Assembly: GCA_903877135.1 (NCBI GenBank)
Contig: CAIRCN010000010.1
Coordinates: 1-64,000, forward strand
DNA from: an uncultured Opitutia bacterium
Lineage (GTDB): Bacteria > Verrucomicrobiota > Verrucomicrobiia > Opitutales > Opitutaceae
Direction of reading: 5' to 3'
Length of the DNA: 64,000 nucleotides
The position numbers and the translations under genes were made by a program. Position 1 is the first letter of the stretch; each line of letters opens with the position of its first letter. Shown here in pieces: positions 1-7,178 of this stretch. The notes beneath the pieces were generated by a model. That model made no database searches. It worked only from the letters and a program-made list of their open reading frames with translations, and had not been told where the DNA came from.

Positions 1-2
1 AT

Positions 3-128
3 GAAATTTTGCAAGTCGTCAGTGTCTCCTCACTTGAGCAAATACCGCTGGGCGAATTGCTTGTGAATACTGATACAAGAGATACGCATGTTGATATACC
101 TAATCAATTGGAGATCAACTACTCATAA
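3..128 (+). CDS. C-terminal end of an unidentified protein (partial at window edge)
   Basis: An open frame enters from the left edge and runs 41 codons to a TAA. The peptide ends PNQLEINYS and is of ordinary polar composition, unlike the arginine- and proline-rich shadows seen elsewhere. It would be the 3' end of a rightward gene lying outside the window. It converges on the leftward small membrane protein next to it, their stop codons overlapping by six bases. Too little is visible to name a family; the call rests only on composition and position. Confidence 0.35.
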   Translation, partial: EILQVVSVSSLEQIPLGELLVNTDTRDTHVDIPNQLEINYS

Positions 129-320
129 CTGGACAGCCGTGAGTTTAACAGCTACCCAGACAATGGCGGCGACAAGGGCTATTACTGGAATGACAGTTGC
201 CACGACAGACAGCCAGAGCAATTTGACCAAACTGGTTAGTGGTGTCGCCTTGCCACGGCGGAGATAACGTAGGGCTAAAATCAGCGATATGCTGGCAATG
301 ATGACGCGTAGGAGTCGCAT
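123..320 (-). CDS. Small two-helix membrane protein
   Basis: A 65-residue protein with two hydrophobic stretches: residues 5-18 (ends LILALRY) and about 32-60 (LLWLSVVATVIPVIALVAAI). A basic loop (RRGK) separates them, so both ends may lie on the same side of the membrane. It is the last leftward gene of the island cluster in this window, about 120 bases after the phosphoesterase gene. No Shine-Dalgarno is obvious. Small membrane proteins beside signalling or defence modules can act as effectors, but nothing here shows that. It could also be a spurious frame; composition favours a real gene. Confidence 0.5.
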   Translation of the reverse strand: MRLLRVIIASISLILALRYLRRGKATPLTSLVKLLWLSVVATVIPVIALVAAIVWVAVKLTAVQL

Positions 321-441
321 GTTAATGGGTGGAGTTAAATGGAGCTGCAGTCATGGCAGGTCGCCATAGGCGAAAACGCACATGGCTAGTTTGTGGGGCT
401 TAATAGTTACGCCTAGCGGCGGTCTGTCTCCTTGGGACTTG

Positions 442-1128
442 CTACCAAAGTTTCTGCACGATCACCCCCTCGTCATCAGGCTTGGACTCTCCGCAGAAAG
501 TGGCTTGGCCTTGGCTAAGATCCAATCGAATGTGGTTGGGAATCTTGCTGACGAACGAACATGAGCCCGGATTGAAGCAACAGGTGTCATTGATGCGCTC
601 AAACCAGGCGTCGGGTTTGTGAACGTGCCCTGAGAGCACTATGCTGTGCTGCGGAAACGAATCTGCTAAATAGCGAACTTCCGCTTCACCTAAATCTCCG
701 GCATCGCAAACAGCCAAACGTGTTTCTGCTGGTGGAACGTGCGACAGGAGCACGACTGGTTCGATTCCGCTTATTTTGTCTACCGGTTCACCCCAGGCGG
801 CACAAACAAAGCGGTGTCCCATAAACAGCTCGTCGGTTCCATCTGTCCGCACTGCTGGGTTCTTACAATGCAAGAAGCTCGTGCCAGCCAACGAGGGCCG
901 CTTGTCGGGCGACCAGTCGTGATTCCCTGAGCAAATAAAAATAGGGAATTGAAGGCCAGCCAACCAACGGTTGATTACTTCACTTTGGTGTTCGACCGAA
1001 ACACTCATTGAAAACCCGTCTATCAAATCGCCTGTCAGACAGACACCATCGTAGTTTGGGGCGATCTTGATCACCCAGTCAAACCACGGCTGGTGGAAGT
1101 GGAGATCGCTAACGTGGAGTATGCGCAT
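442..1128 (-). CDS. Calcineurin-like metallophosphoesterase
   Basis: This 228-residue single-domain protein carries every motif of the dinuclear-metal calcineurin-like phosphoesterase fold: DLH at residues 8-10, GDL at 33-35, GNHD at 68-71, the SHVPP histidine at 130, and GHVH at 167-170. It has no signal peptide, so it should be cytoplasmic. Family members hydrolyse phosphomonoesters or phosphodiesters of proteins, nucleotides or nucleic acids; the substrate cannot be told from sequence. It follows the PP2C gene by about 97 bases in the same direction, making it the second phosphatase in a kinase-VWA-PP2C cluster. That context suggests a role in phospho-signalling or nucleotide turnover in the same pathway, which is inference. 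Confidence 0.9.
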   Translation of the reverse strand: MRILHVSDLHFHQPWFDWVIKIAPNYDGVCLTGDLIDGFSMSVSVEHQSEVINRWLAGLQFPIFICSGNHDWSPDKRPSLAGTSFLHCKNPAVRTDGTDELFMGHRFVCAAWGEPVDKISGIEPVVLLSHVPPAETRLAVCDAGDLGEAEVRYLADSFPQHSIVLSGHVHKPDAWFERINDTCCFNPGSCSFVSKIPNHIRLDLSQGQATFCGESKPDDEGVIVQKLW

Positions 1129-1149
1129 GTGTCATTGATGGGTTGTCGA

Positions 1150-1177
1150 CCCACCGCGGGAAGGGTCCGGCGGTGGG
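1150..1177 (-). other. GC-rich hairpin ahead of the phosphoesterase gene
   Basis: A perfect 8-bp inverted repeat (CCCACCGC / GCGGTGGG, 12-nt loop) sits in the gap between the PP2C stop and the phosphoesterase start, ending about 22 bases before the latter. No T-run follows on the minus strand, so it is not a canonical terminator. It could attenuate read-through or affect translation of the downstream gene. Confidence 0.3.
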
Positions 1178-1225
1178 CGGCATTAGGCAGTTTAGCAAAG
1201 TCTGCGGAGGAAGGCGCCGCGACCT

Positions 1226-2245
1226 CTACCTGGCCTTGCGTTTCTTTGACTTCATCCGGGCTTTTTGATTTTGCCACGGCTCGGTTATACCATCGGCAAA
1301 TGGAAACTCACCCGGCGATGTAGCGGTTGCGGCGGCGGGCCTGAGGTCGCTGGATTGAACTGGCCCCTCATCCAGAATGGGAACGATGTCCGTCGGTGTT
1401 TTCACCAAGTATGCAATCGAACGGTCGTCATCACCACCCTCCAGCCAAAATGGCTTTTCCAGATAAGCCTGCAACTGCTCATCAGACCAACTGGCGGAGG
1501 CAAGCCGGTCGAGGATCTGACCAATACCTGGCGCCGGCTCCTCAGTCAGGGCATTGACGAGTTTGGCGGCAACGCCGTCGCTAAATGCAACGAGCCCAGT
1601 CACGCCGCTGGCGGGGATTAGGCCACGAAGGGCAACGGCACTGGTGCGAGAGCTAGGGCGCACAAATTCTGTCTGGCCGGCCCATTCCCCGCGCTGTGGT
1701 TTTGCAACCAGCGAAACAGTGGAGCTGCGTTGGACCGCCAAGCAACTGTCGCCCACCTGCACCCAACCTACGTGTTTTGATCCCACGATTATTGCGGCCA
1801 AGGTGAAGTCGAACTGCTCTGGCGGACAGGTGTGCGTTTTAGCGAGTGCCAACTGCTCGTCCATGAGCCAGCGGAGGAGCACAACGGCGAGCCGATCCCA
1901 AGCGTCAGCGGCCGTTGAGCTCTCCGCGCAATCCAGGCAATCGGCTATCATGGGCTCAAGCACCCGCACCGCCCGCTTGATCGCGGTGACACCAGCCAAG
2001 GAACCATGGTGCGATAACTTTGCACTGCCCCTACCATCACACACGACGGCGAAGGGCCGGCTGTTCGTCTCGGCAAGTGCCGCGTCCTGGCAAGGGATCT
2101 GACGCCTTAAGTGTTCACTTCCGATGGTGCGCAAAGCCCCGTGAGACCAAGGGCAGCTTAAGTCCTTGGTCGAGTCGGCGGCAAATGGATCAACTGCTGG
2201 ATTGAGCTTGAAGGTTGGCATGATGTTCAGGCGTTGAATGACCAT
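1226..2245 (-). CDS. PP2C-type protein phosphatase of a TerY-like triad
   Basis: A 339-residue PP2C-like Ser/Thr phosphatase. Visible motifs are the N-terminal GSEH...PCQDA block (residues 42-55), the metal-binding DG at 70-71 in VVCDGRGSAK, VGDS near 165, FSDG near 243 and DDDRS near 293, followed by a lysine/arginine-rich tail. The GSxH..xxPCQDA form is what I associate with PP2C proteins of VWA-kinase-PP2C triads. It should dephosphorylate targets of the adjacent kinase. The start at 2245 overlaps the VWA gene by 19 bases; a second ATG at 2221 (MPTFKL) would leave a 5-base gap. Either implies translational coupling, and no clear Shine-Dalgarno decides. Confidence 0.85.
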   Translation of the reverse strand: MVIQRLNIMPTFKLNPAVDPFAADSTKDLSCPWSHGALRTIGSEHLRRQIPCQDAALAETNSRPFAVVCDGRGSAKLSHHGSLAGVTAIKRAVRVLEPMIADCLDCAESSTAADAWDRLAVVLLRWLMDEQLALAKTHTCPPEQFDFTLAAIIVGSKHVGWVQVGDSCLAVQRSSTVSLVAKPQRGEWAGQTEFVRPSSRTSAVALRGLIPASGVTGLVAFSDGVAAKLVNALTEEPAPGIGQILDRLASASWSDEQLQAYLEKPFWLEGGDDDRSIAYLVKTPTDIVPILDEGPVQSSDLRPAAATATSPGEFPFADGITEPWQNQKARMKSKKRKAR

Positions 2246-2973
2246 GAGTTGGTGGGAGGCACGGCGAGATTCTGAGCGCTGGTGCTGGAGCGACTGACAA
2301 TCTTGAGAGAGTCGCTTAACCAGCTGAAGAACTCGGCAAATCGCAGGCCATTGAGACGCTGCACCTTGAGCCTGCTAAACCTTTGCAGAGCTCCGACGTT
2401 CGCGTTTTCCCCAATCGCCACACTGATCACATTCCACCCGTGGTCCACCGCGCGGAGGCGTAGACGATCGGCCGCTTGTTCCCAGCCTGTATCAGTAGGG
2501 TATCCGTCGCTGAGGATGATTAGCCAAGGGTTATACGCCCCGAGATTGTTGGCTAGATAGTCACTGCGCCGGGATTCGATTGCTTTGATGGCAGAGGTAA
2601 CGGCTTCACCTAACGGGGTATCACCGTCAGCTAGCAGCCCCAAGCCTTCATTGCAGCTTACAGACACTTTCTGACCGAACGGAACGATCTCTCGAACGTC
2701 ACCGCCGAATCCCAAGACTAGGGTTTCAAGCCTGAGTGACGCAACACTGTCGGCGGCAACTTCCTTAAAGAATTGATCCAGCCCTTTTGCAGCCTCGCCA
2801 ATGGGGGTGCCGGCCATGCTGCTTGAGGTATCCATTAGAATCGCACATGGACACCGGGGATGTGGATTGTTAACGTGGTCAATACCGTCGGAACTTCCGG
2901 CGGAGACGGTGGCAAGAGTCAGGGCCTGACTCGATGCGTTGAGATGCGATTGTGATGTTGGGGACGTTTTCAT
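2227..2973 (-). CDS. TerY-like von Willebrand factor A protein
   Basis: A 248-residue single VWA domain with an intact MIDAS: DTSSSM near the start, the TPLGEA threonine block and LSDGYPTDTGW. The arrangement and the ending (RFAEFFSWLSDSL) match the TerY group of VWA proteins, which in tellurite and phage-resistance loci travel with a PP2C phosphatase and a kinase. VWA domains bind partners through a divalent cation, so it is probably the scaffold or sensor of the triad. I start it at the ATG beginning MKTSPTSQ, 34 bases after the kinase stop; an upstream ATG at 3054 would lengthen it by 27 unlikely residues overlapping the kinase gene. No membrane segment is present. Confidence 0.85.
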   Translation of the reverse strand: MKTSPTSQSHLNASSQALTLATVSAGSSDGIDHVNNPHPRCPCAILMDTSSSMAGTPIGEAAKGLDQFFKEVAADSVASLRLETLVLGFGGDVREIVPFGQKVSVSCNEGLGLLADGDTPLGEAVTSAIKAIESRRSDYLANNLGAYNPWLIILSDGYPTDTGWEQAADRLRLRAVDHGWNVISVAIGENANVGALQRFSRLKVQRLNGLRFAEFFSWLSDSLKIVSRSSTSAQNLAVPPTNSWSFNA

Positions 2974-3007
2974 GGGTAAGATGTAACAAGCTTGGAATGG
3001 AAAATAG

Positions 3008-3964
3008 TTATCTGGTGGCAACAGATGGCGCCTTGAACTCGAGTGATTGGCCAAAGGCCTTGACGGCTTTGATCCATTCCTCGAGTTGGGGACGTTCGGA
3101 AGGTTGCAGGTGGCCTCCGATGAAGGTTCGTTTGAACAGGCTCATGACCCAGGGGGATAGTGAGCAGTAGCGTGCGAATATCTCTGGAGTCGTGGCCCCG
3201 GTTGCACAGCCCTTGCCACCGAGGAAATGCCGCCCGGCTCGGATATTAGCCTCGGGCGATTCGCCGCCATAAACTTGGTAAGGGTGGCCACCCGCGGTGA
3301 GCACCATGAAAGCAAGAATCGCCATTGAGAAAGTGACTTGTGCCTCAGTGATGGCGGTAGCCGCAGCATCACGATTTAGGCGCTCCGGCGGCTGAAACTC
3401 GGGGGTCATTACGGGACAGAGAAAGGGAGCTTGTCCGGTGCCGGTAGGGATCTGGAAACTGTCGCAGTCGATAAAAGAGACCTCTCCGGTGGTCGGGTCC
3501 ATCAGAAAGTTGTTCATGCTGATGTCGCCCGGATACACCCGTTTCTTGGCCAGAACATCCAAACCAGCCGCCATGTCATGCACGACGCGGCATAGGTGAA
3601 ACTGGGTGAAATGAGGCAGTTCCTTGCTGCGGAGGCAAAGGGCTGTCAGCGGCACAAGGGGAATTCCGGGGACCTTTTTCATGACGAAGCCGGCGACATT
3701 TCCTTGCGCGTCTAAGACCACGGCTTCGGGCCAGGCGAGGCGCCTATGCCCAGCCAATGTGCGATGGCTAACCATCGCTTGAAGTTTCCTTTGGGCGAGA
3801 CTGGTGAGCGGTTTGGAATAAACCTTCACGAGCTTGGTCGGGTGGCCGGCAAGCTCATGAATGGTGCCTTCACCTCCTTTGGCAATGGGAGCTGAAATCG
3901 GAATCGGTTGGCGGTTGTTGGAGTAGTAGAACATCGCGGGATGGTTGATGGTGCGGTTGATCAT
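3008..3964 (-). CDS. Ser/Thr protein kinase of a TerY-like triad
   Basis: A 318-residue protein-kinase-fold enzyme. The glycine loop is KGGEG (residues 29-33), the ATP lysine is K47 in VKVY, the catalytic loop is GDISMNN (146-152) with D147 and N152, and the DFG position reads DCDSF (166-170). A PEFQPPE block near 188 stands for the APE motif. The catalytic HRD is degenerate (YPGD), as in several atypical bacterial kinases of VWA/PP2C triads. There is no transmembrane or sensor domain, so input probably comes through the VWA partner. It is the first gene of the triad and lies 216 bases after the ATPase stop, in a gap that holds an AT-rich palindrome. Confidence 0.85.
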   Translation of the reverse strand: MINRTINHPAMFYYSNNRQPIPISAPIAKGGEGTIHELAGHPTKLVKVYSKPLTSLAQRKLQAMVSHRTLAGHRRLAWPEAVVLDAQGNVAGFVMKKVPGIPLVPLTALCLRSKELPHFTQFHLCRVVHDMAAGLDVLAKKRVYPGDISMNNFLMDPTTGEVSFIDCDSFQIPTGTGQAPFLCPVMTPEFQPPERLNRDAAATAITEAQVTFSMAILAFMVLTAGGHPYQVYGGESPEANIRAGRHFLGGKGCATGATTPEIFARYCSLSPWVMSLFKRTFIGGHLQPSERPQLEEWIKAVKAFGQSLEFKAPSVATR

Positions 3965-4013
3965 AAGCGGGCAGAAGCGCGCCCAAGCTGGGTGCCTTTG
4001 GAACCAATTTTCG

Positions 4014-4038
4014 CTTCACCACTAAGGTGAAATTTTTC
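4014..4038. other. Short hairpin with T-run upstream of the kinase gene
   Basis: TTCACC-ACTAA-GGTGAA (4015-4031) forms a 6-bp stem followed on the plus strand by ATTTTTC. It could be a weak terminator for plus-strand transcription or a leader hairpin for the leftward kinase transcript, which starts about 50 bases away. Evidence is limited to symmetry. Confidence 0.25.
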
Positions 4039-4098
4039 AGGCGTGGAGCCGTGCCAAATATAGGCCGGTCTCACATAGTAATGGGCCTAGCCGCAGTC

Positions 4099-4120
4099 TT
4101 TTTTGGATTTTTCCAAAAAA
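4099..4120. repeat. AT-rich perfect palindrome, possible operator
   Basis: TTTTTTGGA and TCCAAAAAA form a perfect 9-bp inverted repeat around a TTTT spacer. It lies between the ATPase stop and the kinase start, about 135 bases before the latter. A related imperfect palindrome (T-run, GGAAATTTC, then A-rich) lies at 6186-6208, just upstream of the 97-residue gene. The tracts flank the stems on the wrong sides for a simple leftward terminator, so a repressor or promoter site is at least as likely. Confidence 0.35.
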
Positions 4121-4180
4121 ACCGATTTTTGGTGACCGTTTCTCTCAGGCCGTTCCCGCAGAGGAAAACGGACCGAATGA

Positions 4181-5770
4181 CTAGGAGTGCGGATCGAGAA
4201 TGCCCGGATGGACCGGGACTACCGTTTGCTCTATCATAAGCAGACGGGTATAGAGTGTCTCAAGCACGCGAAACCCGCCACGCGTGAAATCAAGATCCTG
4301 CTTTTGTAGTCGATATTCCAGTTTGTCGGCGAGCTCCTTAATGCCGGTGGCTTCCAGCAATTGGAGGATCTCGTCGTGCTCTGGATACGTCATGATCTGC
4401 AACCGGGAATGAAATCTTGCGAGGAGCTCGGGACTCACCTGATTTGAGTTAACAATATCGGCCGCGGTCACTTCGCTCGGCTCGGATATTGTAAACCCTA
4501 TTGTTGGTTCGCAACTCTTAGCGAAAACGGCCTGCCAAGTGCCGGAACCGATCAGAAATAATCTTTGCTCCACGGCCTTCCGGAGAGATGCGACCGTGAT
4601 GGGATCGGAGTCCTGCGGCTTTACCCGATCCGGCCACAGCAGATAATCTTCATACGGCAGTTCGGCCGCACCTTCGACCAGCAGAAAAATATCATTCCAA
4701 ATTCCTGCTGACCACTCCTGAACGGGAGCGGCGCCGCCTGCAGCAACAACATATTTATCAAGCTCGTCGAGGTGGCAAATCATTCGCCGGCGAGGCTGGG
4801 CCACCAGTGTATCCAAAAGCTGAAACAGTGTGGAGCGCGTTTTTGTGTGTTGTGGGACGAAGTCCCCTCGTTGAATTCGCAAGTAATGAGCGTTGATACG
4901 GTGTGCGATTTCCTTGACCAAGGCGCTCTTGCCTGCACCGGTGGGTGCGCAGAGCAAGGGATACAACCGAGGCTTGATGGGAGAGGGCTTTCGCTCTGTG
5001 TCGAAGAAGATTTGCGCAAGCGAAGTGCAGTAATCCAGGATGGTCCTTTGTCGTCTTGTGAGAAAAGTGAGAAATTGCGACGATGGCATAGGTTGGATGT
5101 GCTGAGCATTTTTGACGGGGGAGAGTGCGACCATCGGCATGATCGGTGGGGATTTCTTGGGTAAAGTTGTCGATATAGATCTCTCAAGCGGGGCCTCCAG
5201 GGTCACTGGTGTGGCTCCAAAGGCCAGCAGGGTGTCCGCAGCTATACGCAGGGCTGATTGTTGTGCTAGGGAGGAGCCCTTCCCTGCCTTTGCCACGAGT
5301 CGGGCGAGCCGCGACAGTTGTGCTTTCGCCGGAATAGCTGGTGCGACTTCCAGTGTGTAGCTGGTGAGCGCGTAAGGAAATTTTGCCAAGGCTTCTTCCA
5401 TGAGGTTGGTCGCCTTGCGCAGACGGGGTTTACTGGACTTGAGGCGGGCTTCGAGCGCGATTCGTCGGAATGCGCAGATAAAATCGGCTCGTTTGGAACT
5501 CGAAAAAGCACACGGACTGATTTCCACGTCTGGGGCGAGGAGATACATGACCTGCTCTAGCGAGCGATAATGTTTTTCCAGATCAGGCCCAATTGACTCT
5601 GTGCGAGGAGTGATGGCATGCGATTTTTTTGGTTTTTCAGGTGGGTAGCCGGTGGTTGCGTCGTAGGTCTGACTGAGCACGAGCACGCAATGTAAGATTA
5701 GGTTGTCAGCACGATCTAGCTCGGTGAGAACAATTGGAAGGTAAGGTGTAAATGGCTCGTTTTGATTCAT
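4181..5770 (-). CDS. AAA+ ATPase with a novel N-terminal region
   Basis: A 529-residue protein. The C-terminal half is an AAA+ module: Walker A PTGAGKS (276-282), Walker B LDELD (334-338, D335/E336), a sensor-1-like LFLIGSGT segment, and LLARFHSRL resembling the arginine-finger/sensor region of ClpX-like unfoldases. The first 260 residues are mainly helical and match no family I recognise. The tract near 43-50 is rich in proline and lysine. It sits between the small orphan gene and the kinase-VWA-PP2C triad. AAA+ ATPases often pair with VWA proteins (MoxR-VWA is the best-known case), so a remodelling role on the VWA partner is plausible. There is no signal peptide or membrane segment. Confidence 0.85.
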   Translation of the reverse strand: MNQNEPFTPYLPIVLTELDRADNLILHCVLVLSQTYDATTGYPPEKPKKSHAITPRTESIGPDLEKHYRSLEQVMYLLAPDVEISPCAFSSSKRADFICAFRRIALEARLKSSKPRLRKATNLMEEALAKFPYALTSYTLEVAPAIPAKAQLSRLARLVAKAGKGSSLAQQSALRIAADTLLAFGATPVTLEAPLERSISTTLPKKSPPIMPMVALSPVKNAQHIQPMPSSQFLTFLTRRQRTILDYCTSLAQIFFDTERKPSPIKPRLYPLLCAPTGAGKSALVKEIAHRINAHYLRIQRGDFVPQHTKTRSTLFQLLDTLVAQPRRRMICHLDELDKYVVAAGGAAPVQEWSAGIWNDIFLLVEGAAELPYEDYLLWPDRVKPQDSDPITVASLRKAVEQRLFLIGSGTWQAVFAKSCEPTIGFTISEPSEVTAADIVNSNQVSPELLARFHSRLQIMTYPEHDEILQLLEATGIKELADKLEYRLQKQDLDFTRGGFRVLETLYTRLLMIEQTVVPVHPGILDPHS

Positions 5771-5871
5771 GTGAGTTGTCCGAGGAGAAACTGGCGCAGT
5801 TAGCTATTGATAGTTGTTGCGGCCTTCGCGCAGGCTCGGGTCGCGCAGCAGAAGCGTGATGAATGCGATGG

Positions 5872-6165
5872 TTAGTCCGAGTCGCTGGTTTCTCCTGTGA
5901 GGACGAATTCCAGCTGTCGGGCGTCTCGCACAGTCAGCCCACGGGATTTCGGTGGGTGTGACTGAGACCGGCGATTGCCGTGCCACGCAGCAAAGTGGGG
6001 GTAGACACGGTGAGCGATGGCATATTGCTGAGCCGTTTTTAGACCGTGATTGCGGAATAGGTCTTTTGCTTGGGTCAGAGGAGATATTGCGTCTGGAATC
6101 AAAGCAGCAGCAGCGAGAGCGGCTGCGAGGTTTAGGCGGCGGTGGTCGATGAGGTTCATAGTCAT
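5872..6165 (-). CDS. Small basic protein of unknown function
   Basis: A 97-residue protein that I do not recognise. It has an alanine-rich helical start (NLAAALAAAALIPDAIS), a basic middle with several His and Arg residues, and an acidic end (TGETSDSD). It is followed after 101 bases by the AAA+ ATPase gene in the same direction and preceded by a terminator-like hairpin that separates it from the sigma-like gene. An in-frame ATG at 6159 is an alternative start. It could be a DNA- or RNA-binding accessory protein or a regulator of the operon; the reading frame itself is only moderately secure. Confidence 0.45.
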   Translation of the reverse strand: MTMNLIDHRRLNLAAALAAAALIPDAISPLTQAKDLFRNHGLKTAQQYAIAHRVYPHFAAWHGNRRSQSHPPKSRGLTVRDARQLEFVLTGETSDSD

Positions 6166-6232
6166 TGTATGGCGCTATCTGGCGATTTTTTTGGAAATTT
6201 CAGAAAAAGATGTAAAAGGGCCTGAAGAAAAT

Positions 6233-6256
6233 GGCCCCTCGTGGGTCGGAGGGGCC
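6233..6256 (-). terminator. Rho-independent terminator after the sigma-like gene
   Basis: GGCCCCTC / GAGGGGCC form a perfect 8-bp GC-rich stem with an 8-nt loop, starting 9 bases past the stop of the leftward sigma-like gene. On the minus strand the hairpin is followed by ATTTTCTTC, a modest T-rich tail. It would insulate the regulator gene from the downstream cluster. Confidence 0.55.
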
Positions 6257-6264
6257 AATGGTGG

Positions 6265-7131
6265 CTAGGCGGACAGACGGTCGAGCTCGTTAGATGCTGC
6301 GCCCTGCATCGCGAGGAGCTCGGCGGTAATGGCCTTGGTGGCGTGGGCTTGGCCAGCGGCTGCGCACGCCCTTGTAATATAGTAGGGGGTAAGCGTGGCA
6401 TGCTTGGTCCCCCACACGGAAGGAAGCTGGAGCAAGGCATGGTGGGCAGCGGGGGAAAGAGCTGCGGTCGCAGCCGCGGCGATAGTGCTCGGATCCGAAA
6501 CTTGGGACGTGCCGGTGTCCGTGGAGGCGAAGGAGGCCTCGTTAGCTACGACCGCAGCGTCTAGGGAGACGAATGTGGGATTGCGTCTGCGTATGGGCGC
6601 GGCGCCGTCGGGACGCTTCTTGAAACGCGTGTAGGGGAAGCTCGTGTCACCAAAAAGGCGCCCTTGGGCGAGATTGGGTTTCCTGGGGCAGCGGAGACGG
6701 GCATGGACTCGGTTGAGCAGAAAATTGCTGAGGGTGATGCCTCGGCTGGGGTCGTATTTACCGAGGGAAAGCCAGATTTCGTCGAGTGCGATGGCTTGCG
6801 CTTCATCGGCGGTGTGGAACCGACGAAGTCCGCTGTTGCAACTATAAGTATATGAGAGGCTAACGAGTTTGCGATAGAGGCTGGCGTGGCAGTAATTGAG
6901 GTTGTCTTGTGTTTGGAGGTTGTGCTGTTTGTCTTCAGGAAGTGCCTGATACCAAGTGTCTAATGGCTTGGGGGAGCGGGTCGTCGCTTGGCGACTGGAA
7001 TGCTCTTGGGCGGGTTGAGAGGCGGCAGGGCATGTGGTGGAGCAGCTCATTCTAATAGATAGAGGAGCTGTGATGGTGCTGTTCTGCCGGTTTGTGGTGT
7101 GAGTGCAGGTGTATTCGTTGGCGTTTTGCAT
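6265..7131 (-). CDS. Divergent sigma-70 region-2-like protein
   Basis: A protein of 288 residues, or 261 if translation begins at the ATG at 7050 (MSCSTT). Residues 80-148 follow the sigma-70 region 2 pattern: a helical LYRKLVSLSYTY block, the ADEAQAIALDEIWLSLGKYD segment that corresponds to the core-binding DLxQE-type motif, then DPSRGITLSNFLLNRV like the conserved FDPxxGxxFxxY/W. The C-terminal 100 residues are alanine-rich and only loosely resemble region 4, so promoter recognition may differ or be lost. It begins 47 bases from, and diverges from, the double-HTH gene. A role in transcribing the island is a reasonable hypothesis, not shown. Confidence 0.6.
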   Translation of the reverse strand: MQNANEYTCTHTTNRQNSTITAPLSIRMSCSTTCPAASQPAQEHSSRQATTRSPKPLDTWYQALPEDKQHNLQTQDNLNYCHASLYRKLVSLSYTYSCNSGLRRFHTADEAQAIALDEIWLSLGKYDPSRGITLSNFLLNRVHARLRCPRKPNLAQGRLFGDTSFPYTRFKKRPDGAAPIRRRNPTFVSLDAAVVANEASFASTDTGTSQVSDPSTIAAAATAALSPAAHHALLQLPSVWGTKHATLTPYYITRACAAAGQAHATKAITAELLAMQGAASNELDRLSA

Positions 7132-7178
7132 AGGCCAAGAGATACGGGATCAGTATAGAGAAGAATTTCGCTCGACTT

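Noticed and set aside
5629-5646. Third AT-rich motif similar to the palindromes
   Set aside because: It lies within the ATPase coding region (Lys-rich stretch) and lacks symmetry, so it is likely chance.
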